From JAFGVL01 sp964546015 (lineage in GTDB: Bacteria; Bacteroidota; Bacteroidia; Bacteroidales; Paludibacteraceae), in the NCBI GenBank assembly GCA_964546015.1, contig CAZJHO010000002.1, positions 186,001 through 250,000 on the forward strand: a stretch of DNA of 64,000 nt, given 5' to 3'. A program made the translations under genes and the position numbers. Below, piece by piece: positions 26,206 to 33,364 of the stretch (its first letter is position 1; the number at the start of each line of letters is the position of its first letter). A model generated the notes under the pieces. That model saw only the letters and a list, made by a program, of their open reading frames with translations, did no database searches and was not told the DNA's origin.

Positions 26206-26622
26206 ATGATGAAAAATATTTTAGTGCTTTGCACAGGAAATAGTTGCAGAAGTCAGATAGCAGAAGGTTATTTAAGACATTTCGCAGGCGGAAAAGCCAA
26301 AATTTATAGTGCAGGAGTTGAAACTCACGGAGTGAACCCGAAAGCAATTGCGACAATGAAAGAAGATGGAATTGATATTTCAAATCACACTTCAAACAAC
26401 ATTGACGAATATTACGACATTGACTTTGATTTTGTAATAACTGTTTGCGACAATGCCAAAGAGCGTTGTCCTTTCTTTCCGACAACAGCAAAAAAGTTTC
26501 ATCAAAACTTTCCTGATCCTGCAAAAGCGACAGGAACAGACGAAGAAATTAAAGAACAGTTCAGACAAGTAAGACAACAAATCAAAGACTATTGCAGACA
26601 GTTTGTAACGGACAACTTGTAA
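26206..26622 (+). CDS. arsC: Arsenate reductase, low-molecular-weight phosphatase type (thioredoxin-linked)
   Basis: Reduces As(V) to As(III). The 138-residue protein has the LMW-PTP P-loop CTGNSCRS (nucleophile Cys9), and Cys81 and Cys88 in VCDNAKERCP form the redox relay of the pI258 class. There are two adjacent ATGs (26206 and 26209); either is possible. Its product As(III) is the substrate of ArsM and the inducer of ArsR. It is the last gene of the operon, ending 12 bp before the right inverted repeat of the island. No arsB/acr3 efflux gene is present. Confidence 0.93.
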   Translation: MMKNILVLCTGNSCRSQIAEGYLRHFAGGKAKIYSAGVETHGVNPKAIATMKEDGIDISNHTSNNIDEYYDIDFDFVITVCDNAKERCPFFPTTAKKFHQNFPDPAKATGTDEEIKEQFRQVRQQIKDYCRQFVTDNL

Positions 26623-26634
26623 CCCGACAGAAAA

Positions 26635-26651
26635 AGAGCTGCTGCTAACAA
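26635..26651 (+). repeat. Right 17-bp inverted repeat of the ars island
   Basis: AGAGCTGCTGCTAACAA, the inverted copy of 24855-24871 with one mismatch, starting 12 bp after the arsC stop. Confidence 0.8.
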
Positions 26652-26652
26652 G

Positions 26653-26760
26653 GGTTTGGCGTAATGGCGCGTGAAGTGCTTCGTATGAAACTTATTGCTA
26701 AATTTGATGTCGGTGCTTCGTATCAACGGTAGTGCTATAATGCCGCCACTACGCTAAGCC
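26653..26760 (+). repeat. attC-like imperfect palindrome after arsC
   Basis: Left arm GGTTTGGCGTAATGGCG (26653-26669) pairs with right arm CGCCACTACGCTAAGCC (26744-26760): 14 of 17 positions match. The 74-nt interior holds two direct copies of GTGCTTCGTAT (26676-26686 and 26713-26723). It occupies the whole gap between the ars island and dxs; no gene is seen there. Confidence 0.7.
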
Positions 26761-26787
26761 TCGAACCGATATACGAAACTTTCTGCT

Positions 26788-28719
26788 TTAATTCTTACCA
26801 GTCGTTGACTTCCGATTTTTCAGTTCTCCACAAATAAAATTAAAAATTCCTTCCAAATCCAAACCTGTTTCATGATAGAGTTCTTGTGTGCTACCGTGTT
26901 CTACAAAGCGATCTGGCAAACCAAGGCGTTTTATTTGACAATTATAATTATTATCTGCCAAAAACTCCAGAACAGCACTACCGAAACCACCTTTAATAAC
27001 ACCATCTTCAATGGTAATTATTTTTTTGAATAAAGAAGCTATTTCGTGCATTAGTTTTTCGTCCAAAGGTTTGGCAAAGCGCATATCATAGTGAGCGATG
27101 CTTTTATTGTTTGATGTTTCGTATTGTTCAATCGCTTTTTGTACAGTATTTCCGATTGGTCCGAAACTTAATATGGCTAAATCTCTTCCTTCTTTCAATC
27201 GGCGACCGGTACCTATTTCTATCGGTTGCATATTATTTTTCCAATCGGTTTGGTAGCCTCTGCTTCGTGGATAGCGAATAGCTATTACACCCTTCGGTTC
27301 ATATTGAGCGGTATACATCAGATTGCGTAATTCATTTTCGTTCATAGGCGAGGCAATAACCATATTTGGAATGCAACGCAGATAAGCAATATCAAATGCG
27401 CCGTGATGCGTGGCTCCATCGGCACCAACAATACCTGCACGGTCGAGGCAAAGCACAACAGGTAAATTAAGTATAGCAATATCGTGAATAATATTATCGT
27501 ACGCCCGCTGCATAAACGATGAATATATATTGCAAAACGGAATTTTTCCTTCCTTTGCCATTCCTGCTGCGAAGGTTACAGCGTGTCCTTCGGCAATACC
27601 TACATCAAAACAACGATCAGGCATTTCGTTCATCATTATATTGAGTGAACAACCACTTGGCATAGCAGGCGTAATACCTACAATAGCCAGATTTTGGCGT
27701 GCAAGTTCCAACAGTGTTTCGCCGAATACTTCTTGGAAAAGGGGAGGTGTTTGTGGATTGTTATTCACAATGCGTTCGCCGGTTTTTTTATCGAATTTGC
27801 CGGGAGCATGCCATTCGGTAGCGGCTTTTTCGGCAGGTTTGTAACCTTTGCCTTTTTTAGTGATACAATGGATAACCTTCGGTCCTGTAAAATCCTTAAT
27901 ATCTTGCATAATGCGTACTATGTCCTTTACATCGTGCCCATCAATCGGACCGAAGTAGCGAATACTCATTCCTTCGAATACATTATTTTGGTAAGAGAGA
28001 GAGGCTTTTATCGAATTTGTCCAGCGTTGAATACGGTTTTTTTGCGCTTCATTTATTAATCCCATTTTTCGCAAAGCACGGTACAGCTCATAGCGAATGC
28101 GGTTATAAGTTTTAGAAGTGGTAATATCCAGCAAATATTGACTCATGCCACCTTTGACGGGGTCAATCGCCATGTGGTTGTCGTTGAGGATGATAAGCAG
28201 GTTATTTTTGTTGATTGATGCATTATTAAGTCCTTCGAAAGCTAACCCACCCGACATAGCCCCATCTCCGATAACAGCTACTACTTGCCGTTGAGTGTCA
28301 TTTTCACTTAAAAGTGAAGCTACCGACATACCCAAAGCTGCCGAAATGGAATTAGATGCGTGTCCGGAAATAAATGAATCGTATTCGCTTTCGTTAGGAT
28401 TGGGGAAACCGCAAAGTCCTTTGTATTGACGGTTGGTATGGAACTGCTTGCGCCGACCGGTGAGTATCTTATGTCCGTATGCCTGATGCCCTACATCCCA
28501 TACAATGCGGTCGTAAGGTGTACTAAACACATAATGCAAAGCCACGGTAATCTCGATAGTGCCAAGGCTTGCGCCAAGATGACCGGGGTTGTACGACAGT
28601 TCGTCTATAATAAAGCGGCGAAGTTCTTTGCAAACCTGTGGGAGTTGATCTACAGAGAGTTTACGCAAATCAGCCGGAGTGTTTATTTGGTTTAGTAGTG
28701 GGTATGTTTCGCCTTCCAT
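26788..28719 (-). CDS. dxs: 1-deoxy-D-xylulose-5-phosphate synthase
   Basis: First enzyme of the MEP isoprenoid pathway, condensing pyruvate and glyceraldehyde 3-phosphate with thiamine diphosphate. The 643 residues include SYNPGHLGASLGTIEITVAL, the ThDP motif GDGAMSGGLAFEGLNNAS to ILNDN, and the transketolase-like region with VLCLDRAGIVGADGATHHG. The ATG at 28719 is preferred to the TTG at 28746, because that TTG lies inside the promoter's -7 box (28744-28751). It is probably its own transcription unit on the minus strand. Confidence 0.96.
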   Translation of the reverse strand: MEGETYPLLNQINTPADLRKLSVDQLPQVCKELRRFIIDELSYNPGHLGASLGTIEITVALHYVFSTPYDRIVWDVGHQAYGHKILTGRRKQFHTNRQYKGLCGFPNPNESEYDSFISGHASNSISAALGMSVASLLSENDTQRQVVAVIGDGAMSGGLAFEGLNNASINKNNLLIILNDNHMAIDPVKGGMSQYLLDITTSKTYNRIRYELYRALRKMGLINEAQKNRIQRWTNSIKASLSYQNNVFEGMSIRYFGPIDGHDVKDIVRIMQDIKDFTGPKVIHCITKKGKGYKPAEKAATEWHAPGKFDKKTGERIVNNNPQTPPLFQEVFGETLLELARQNLAIVGITPAMPSGCSLNIMMNEMPDRCFDVGIAEGHAVTFAAGMAKEGKIPFCNIYSSFMQRAYDNIIHDIAILNLPVVLCLDRAGIVGADGATHHGAFDIAYLRCIPNMVIASPMNENELRNLMYTAQYEPKGVIAIRYPRSRGYQTDWKNNMQPIEIGTGRRLKEGRDLAILSFGPIGNTVQKAIEQYETSNNKSIAHYDMRFAKPLDEKLMHEIASLFKKIITIEDGVIKGGFGSAVLEFLADNNYNCQIKRLGLPDRFVEHGSTQELYHETGLDLEGIFNFICGELKNRKSTTGKN

Positions 28720-28743
28720 AAAATCCTCGCTTAAAACATTCGG

Positions 28744-28751
28744 CAAAAGTA
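28744..28751 (-). promoter_or_regulatory. -7 box of the dxs promoter
   Basis: The minus strand reads TACTTTTG, 24 bp before the dxs ATG at 28719. It overlaps the alternative TTG start, excluding it. Confidence 0.5.
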
Positions 28752-28789
28752 AGAATTTTGAAGCATATTAATGTTTTATTTATTGACAA

Positions 28790-29266
28790 TTATAAAAATT
28801 GCACAAAAAAATACACCGTTATCCAAGCACAAACAATCAGTTTAAGCCCAACGCCGAACAGAAAACCCATAAAAGCTCCGAGAGCAGCTTTTAAAGAGTG
28901 TTCGCTACTTTTTCCGGCAAGCAATTCGCCAACGAAAGCACCCAAGAACGGACCTATAATAATACCGGTAGGTGAAAGGAAAATGCCCAGTAATAGGCCT
29001 ATGGTGGCGCCAATAGTGCCTACTCGTGTACCACCAAACTTCTTCGTACCCCATGCAGGCACTATATAATCGAGCACCGAAATAATGATTACTATAGCTG
29101 CAAATATGCCTATCCATGTCCAAGTAACTTCTGCACCAAAGCGACTAAATTTGAGTAAAAACAAGCCAACCCAACTAATAGGTGGACCTGGCAAAATAGG
29201 CAGCACACTACCAATAAAGCCGGTGATTAGGCATAGAATAGCGATTATAAGAAAGAAAATATCCAT
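28790..29266 (-). CDS. DUF456 membrane protein
   Basis: A 158-residue, very hydrophobic protein with four to five transmembrane helices and the glycine-rich segments typical of DUF456: FIGSVLPILPGPPISWVGL, then FGGTRVGTIGATIGLLLGIF and PFLGAFVGELLAGKSSEHSL. The function of the family is unknown. It lies upstream of dxs on the same strand, about 70 bp away, with a separate dxs promoter between them. Confidence 0.85.
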   Translation of the reverse strand: MDIFFLIIAILCLITGFIGSVLPILPGPPISWVGLFLLKFSRFGAEVTWTWIGIFAAIVIIISVLDYIVPAWGTKKFGGTRVGTIGATIGLLLGIFLSPTGIIIGPFLGAFVGELLAGKSSEHSLKAALGAFMGFLFGVGLKLIVCAWITVYFFVQFL

Positions 29267-29368
29267 GATATTTGTTTTAAAAGATGAGTAAATATACGAA
29301 ATTAAACATTAAATCTACCTTAGTCAACATTAAAATATTATTTTTGCATCTTATTTTTAAAGGATGAT

Positions 29369-30538
29369 ATGGTGAATACAGAACTTTCCGTTCGTTGGAA
29401 GAAAATCCAACAAATGCTTGTAGAACAAGGTGTTGATGGTTGTTTGATTTCTACCAATGTAAATCTATATTATACAGCTGGTGCGGTGCTGGGTGGGGTG
29501 ATATATATTCCGAGTGAGGGCAGACCATGGTTTTTTGTTCGCCGTCCGGTAGGCTTACAGGGTGATACTTTGCGCTATATTCGCAAGGTAGAACAAATTC
29601 CTGATTTATTAGCCGAAAATAGTATTCCACTTCCGAAAACCCTGATGCTCGAAGCCGGTGAAGTACCTTACAGCGATTGTTTGCGCTTTCAGTCGGCGCT
29701 AAAAGCTGAGCGTATTGTTGATGGAACGACTCATTTGCGCATTGTGCGAAGTGTAAAAACAGATTACGAAATACAACAACTTCGTGAGGGTGCGCACTTG
29801 CAAACTGAAGCTTACAAAGAATTTCCATTACTTTACCATGCAGGAATGACTGATCACGACTTGACTATTGAAATGGAGCGTGTAATGCGTCAATATGGTA
29901 GTTTGGGAATGTTTCGGGTATTCGGTGTTACGCTTGAAGCAGCACAAGCAAGTGTGCTTGCCGGGGATAATGCAGCGGCGACTTCACCTTACGATTTTGC
30001 ATTAGGTGGAACAGGTATTCACCCTTCCTTGCCGATTGGACATAATGGTGTGAAGTTGCAAAAGGGTATGTCGGTACATGTCGATTTTGGTGGAAATTTT
30101 AATGGTTATGTGTCGGATATGACTCGCACTTACTCTATTGGTAAACTGCCGCAAAAAGCATACGAAGCGCATCAGGTTTCACTTGAAATTCAAAATGAAT
30201 TAATGTACAAAGCCAAAGCCGGAACCGTATGTGAAGATTTGTATAAATTATCGTTGAAGATGGTTGAACAACACGGCTTATCTGCTTGTTTTATGGGCAT
30301 TGAGCAACAGGCTAAGTTTGTTGGTCATGGTGTAGGATTAGTTGTTAATGAGCTACCTGTGCTTTGTGATCGTAACAGAACGCTGCTCGAGCCGAACATG
30401 ACCATTGCTCTTGAACCGAAATTCGTATTAAAAGGAGTAGGAGCGGTAGGTACAGAAAATACTTATATTGTGACAGAATCCGGTCTGGAAAAGATTACTC
30501 ATGCACCGGAAGAAATCATTGATTTAGTTAAAAATTGA
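29369..30538 (+). CDS. M24-family metallopeptidase (Xaa-Pro peptidase-like)
   Basis: A 389-residue cytoplasmic 'pita-bread' peptidase. The N-terminal creatinase-like domain covers about 1-135 (VDGCLISTNVNLYYTAG). The catalytic domain shows the five metal ligands: Asp in HVDFGGNF, Asp in VSDMTRTYS, His in FVGHGVGLVV, Glu in ALEPKF and Glu in GTENTYIV. It would cleave Xaa-Pro or similar dipeptides; true specificity is unknown. It is a single gene ending at a symmetrical terminator. Confidence 0.9.
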   Translation: MVNTELSVRWKKIQQMLVEQGVDGCLISTNVNLYYTAGAVLGGVIYIPSEGRPWFFVRRPVGLQGDTLRYIRKVEQIPDLLAENSIPLPKTLMLEAGEVPYSDCLRFQSALKAERIVDGTTHLRIVRSVKTDYEIQQLREGAHLQTEAYKEFPLLYHAGMTDHDLTIEMERVMRQYGSLGMFRVFGVTLEAAQASVLAGDNAAATSPYDFALGGTGIHPSLPIGHNGVKLQKGMSVHVDFGGNFNGYVSDMTRTYSIGKLPQKAYEAHQVSLEIQNELMYKAKAGTVCEDLYKLSLKMVEQHGLSACFMGIEQQAKFVGHGVGLVVNELPVLCDRNRTLLEPNMTIALEPKFVLKGVGAVGTENTYIVTESGLEKITHAPEEIIDLVKN

Positions 30539-30567
30539 AAGTGGAAAGTTGAAAGGAGATTTTCATT

Positions 30568-30600
30568 AAAAAAGTTCGGAATTATATTCCGAACTTTTTT
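30568..30600. terminator. Bidirectional terminator between the M24 peptidase and TonB receptor genes
   Basis: AAAAAAGTTCGGAAT and ATTCCGAACTTTTTT form a 15-bp stem with a 3-nt loop, with T runs on both strands, so it can end transcripts from either side. Confidence 0.8.
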
Positions 30601-30618
30601 AATAGTTGGTGGAATTAA

Positions 30619-30682
30619 GAACCCGAGGGTTCAAATATTTATAAAAATGCTATTTTTATAAACATTCAACCCCGAATGGGTC
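30619..30682. repeat. REP/MITE-like inverted-repeat element
   Basis: Left arm GAACCCGAGGGTTCAAATAT with TTATAAAAAT faces right arm ATTTTTATAAACATTCAACC with CCGAATGGGTC across the trinucleotide GCT. The arms are about 30 bp and imperfect. Each outer end also holds a small palindrome of its own (AACCCGAGGGTT and ACCCCGAATGGGT). No coding sequence is present. Confidence 0.65.
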
Positions 30683-30706
30683 AAAATATCGTTTTTTTTT
30701 ATATTT

Positions 30707-32902
30707 CTAAAACGAAAATTTAGCTTTTACGCCGAATGTAAGCGGTTTTCCTTGCTGCACAAAAGAATTGCCCAACGATTCGAAGTAAAAAGTATTGTAA
30801 TCTTTGTCGAGTATATTTTTACTCCAAACACTTAACTCAAACGCTTTTTTTACAAAAGCAATCTCACCATTGAGCGTTCCATAGAAATTTTGAGCAATAG
30901 AGTTTTCTTCGTTCCAATAAATTTTTCCTATTCCGGTATATTGTGCCGAAAATGAAATCTTATCTAAGAATTTTTTATTGATAATTAAATCGTAAGTAGC
31001 ACCTACGCTAAGCGTATTTTGTGGTGCGAACGGAACATATTTTTCTGAATAGTCAGTATTGTTAGTATCGTCAACATATTTTTTGAAAGTAGAATGTGTG
31101 TAGCCATACGCCGTATTTATTGAAAGTTGCTTAGTAATTTTTGCCAATAAACTAACTTCAGCGCCATAGCTTTCTACCTCATCGGCATTGGTTATCATAC
31201 GACTGCCATTGTCTGCTGTGGTGGACATTTGCTGATTGTCTATTTGCGTGTAGAATAGGGCTGCGTTTATCAACACTTTGTTGGCTATAGGGGTAAGATG
31301 AGTGCCAATCTCGTAGCACAATGAGGTTTCAGGGCGGTAGTAGATGACTGCTTCGGGAATTTCGCCCAACTCGCGCGAAGCTACTCTGTTTATCCCCAAC
31401 ACCTTTACCGAATCTTGCAAAAAAGTGGATAGTGTATTGTAGTTGTAGCCACCTGCCTTGTAGCCTTTTGACACGGAAATATAAATATTATTGTCGGAGT
31501 TTAAAGCGTATTGCAGAGCTATTTTCGGCAAAAGTTGTGTTGCTTCGTGCGAGTTGTAATTATTTGCGGAATAAATATAGCTACCCAAGGGTATCGGCGC
31601 AGGCATTCCGGGGCGGGTCATTTTCATGTTTTCTAAACCCATTTCGGTGTGATAATCGATACTTGTTTTTTCATAATCGAGGCGTAAACCTGCTGTGGCC
31701 GTCAGTTTTTTAAAGAAAGTGTACGAAGACTGATGATAGGCGGCTACTCCGGTATTGCGCATATCAAAATCACCTGGAACAAGTAAATCGTCAAACGAAA
31801 GCGTAGACGGCATACCCATAACAAGGCGTAACCAGTCAGCATAAATTTTCATAGGTGCATCTACTTTGTTTTTTTTATAAAATCCAAATGCGCCAAACAC
31901 CCATTGGTAGGCACTATTATTTTTTGAGCGAAAAACAAATTCTTGCGTAATAATTTGTTCTTTTTGCTCTTGTGTCAAAGCTAAAATAGGCGCAGCGGTA
32001 AAATCCTGGTCGATATTCATTTCATCATTCAGGTATTGAAATCCGGTAGTAGAGGTGAATAAAATATTTTTATCTGAGTGTTGTAATTTTAGTCCGGCTG
32101 TAGCCATATTTCGCCAATAGTTTCCATCCTCGTTATAGTCGATATTTCCTGTGCTTAGGTTTTTGTAAGGATAAGCATTTTGAGTCGTATAGTCAATACA
32201 TAGATTTAAGTTTGCTTTCCATTTTTCGGACAATCTCCAGTCTAATTTCGCACGACCGCCGAAATCCTGACTGCTATTTTTTTCATCATTGTAGGTATTG
32301 GTAAAATAACCATCGTTACTATTATAATAACCTGCTACCGATAAGCCGAGTTTATTCGTTAACTTCTGGTAGAGCGAAGCATTAGCCTTGATGTCGTTAT
32401 AATTTCCATAGGAAAGCGATAGTTTAGTACCTTGAAAATCAAGTGGAGATAAAGTATTTATTTTTACTAGTCCTCCTATTGAATTTCTCCCGTAAAGTGT
32501 TCCTTGTGGTCCTTGAAGCAATGTTACCGAAGCGATATCGTAAAAATCAAAGTCGAAACTACTTTTGTCTAAATAAGGAATATCATCCACATACAGCCCA
32601 ACAGATGGTTCATTCATACGAGAACTGATTCCGCGCACATAAATTGATGAAGTGATTTTTGAACCATAATCGGGAATATAAAAATTAGGTACCAGAGCCG
32701 AAATATCCTTTAAAGAATAAACCTGTTTTTTTTCAATCGATTGAGTGTTAATTCTATAAGAAGCCAAAGGTTGTTCGCGTAATACGAGTTGTTCTTTAGA
32801 GGCGCTTATAGTGAATTCTGCAAGAGTTACAGAATCTTGTATTTGAGCAAATACAAGATTGTTTATCACCATCAAAAAGGTGATAGAAATATATTTTTTC
32901 AT
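30707..32902 (-). CDS. TonB-dependent outer-membrane receptor
   Basis: A 731-residue receptor for energy-dependent uptake across the outer membrane. The signal peptide is MKKYISITFLMVINNLVFAQ. The plug domain is at about 30-150 with SIYVRGISSRMNEPSVGLYV and LLQGPQGTLYGRNSIGGLVK. A 22-strand barrel follows, ending in GVKAKFSF with a terminal aromatic. There is no SusC-type N-terminal CarboxypepD domain and no SusD partner, so it resembles siderophore, cobalamin or metal receptors; the ligand is unknown. A small secreted protein gene precedes it on the minus strand. Confidence 0.92.
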   Translation of the reverse strand: MKKYISITFLMVINNLVFAQIQDSVTLAEFTISASKEQLVLREQPLASYRINTQSIEKKQVYSLKDISALVPNFYIPDYGSKITSSIYVRGISSRMNEPSVGLYVDDIPYLDKSSFDFDFYDIASVTLLQGPQGTLYGRNSIGGLVKINTLSPLDFQGTKLSLSYGNYNDIKANASLYQKLTNKLGLSVAGYYNSNDGYFTNTYNDEKNSSQDFGGRAKLDWRLSEKWKANLNLCIDYTTQNAYPYKNLSTGNIDYNEDGNYWRNMATAGLKLQHSDKNILFTSTTGFQYLNDEMNIDQDFTAAPILALTQEQKEQIITQEFVFRSKNNSAYQWVFGAFGFYKKNKVDAPMKIYADWLRLVMGMPSTLSFDDLLVPGDFDMRNTGVAAYHQSSYTFFKKLTATAGLRLDYEKTSIDYHTEMGLENMKMTRPGMPAPIPLGSYIYSANNYNSHEATQLLPKIALQYALNSDNNIYISVSKGYKAGGYNYNTLSTFLQDSVKVLGINRVASRELGEIPEAVIYYRPETSLCYEIGTHLTPIANKVLINAALFYTQIDNQQMSTTADNGSRMITNADEVESYGAEVSLLAKITKQLSINTAYGYTHSTFKKYVDDTNNTDYSEKYVPFAPQNTLSVGATYDLIINKKFLDKISFSAQYTGIGKIYWNEENSIAQNFYGTLNGEIAFVKKAFELSVWSKNILDKDYNTFYFESLGNSFVQQGKPLTFGVKAKFSF

Positions 32903-32935
32903 GTGATTTTGAATAAAAATGAATGATTAAAAAGT

Positions 32936-33030
32936 AAACGAGTAGGCAAGTTACAAGAAAACGGTTGATAAGTTGAGAGGTCGATAGCTGAAAATAAACT
33001 TATCAACCTAATTAAACTCGTAACTCGTTA
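32936..33030. repeat. Dyad between the small secreted protein gene and the TonB receptor gene
   Basis: GGTTGATAAGTT (32963-32974) pairs perfectly with AACTTATCAACC (32997-33008). Around it lie AACGAGTAGGCAAGTTAC and GTAACTCGTT, an outer imperfect arm that reaches into the last codons of the preceding ORF. The tail lacks a T run on the minus strand, so it is more likely an intercistronic hairpin than a terminator. Confidence 0.55.
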
Positions 33031-33344
33031 CAAAAAGGAGGAGGGCGTGAAAATTGCCTGTAATCAAAAATCTTGCTTTTATATTCTAAAAAGGAAGAAA
33101 GAAGAAAAAGTTTCTTTTTCACATTGGTGAAAGAATTACTGATTTTCTCCTTAGGTTGTTGTATTTTTATTTTAGTGTAAAAAACTGTTTCTGTTTTGGG
33201 AACAGTTTTGTTATAAACAATGTGGTTTTTAATATCGTTTTGTTCTGATCCCCTTGTAGTAAGCATAGTAGGCAGTGTACACAATGTGCACACTGCTATT
33301 ATGATATAATAAAAACTATGGGAAAATAACTCAAAACAAAACAT
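33012..33344 (-). CDS. Small secreted protein preceding a TonB-dependent receptor
   Basis: A 110-residue ORF, 20 bp after the valS stop and 109 bp before the receptor ATG, all on the minus strand. It has a hydrophobic N-terminus (SHSFYYIIIAVCTLCTLPTM) that looks like a signal sequence, a Lys- and Ser-rich middle, and the C-terminal motif FSRPPPF. I recall short exported proteins with an R-x-PP tail before Bacteroidota TonB receptors, but cannot confirm a family. The N-terminal ATG lacks a strong ribosome site. It could be a chance ORF. Confidence 0.45.
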   Translation of the reverse strand: MFCFELFSHSFYYIIIAVCTLCTLPTMLTTRGSEQNDIKNHIVYNKTVPKTETVFYTKIKIQQPKEKISNSFTNVKKKLFLLSSFLEYKSKIFDYRQFSRPPPFCNELRV

Positions 33345-33364
33345 ATTTCTAAATCCAAATAAAA

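Larger units (their letters stand above)
24855..26760. mobile_element. Putative mobile arsenic cassette (arsR-arsM-arsC)
   Basis: Three arsenic genes are bounded on the left by a 17-bp sequence at 24855-24871 and on the right by its inverted copy at 26635-26651 (one mismatch). Directly after that comes a 108-bp palindrome (26653-26760). If the segment were circular, the left and right repeats and the palindrome would form one nested hairpin laid out like an integron attC site. No integrase or transposase lies in the window. The boundary cores GCTAAC/GTTAGC do not fully match the attC consensus GTTRRRY, so 'cassette' is an inference. Confidence 0.5.

Noticed and set aside
24855..26760. A classical integron cassette array
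   Set aside because: There is no intI gene, only one cassette is seen, and the core GTTAGCA does not match GTTRRRY well. I keep the weaker claim 'attC-like'.
28720..28746. Nine extra N-terminal residues for Dxs from a TTG start
   Set aside because: The TTG is part of the TACTTTTG promoter box at 28744-28751, so it would not be in the transcript.
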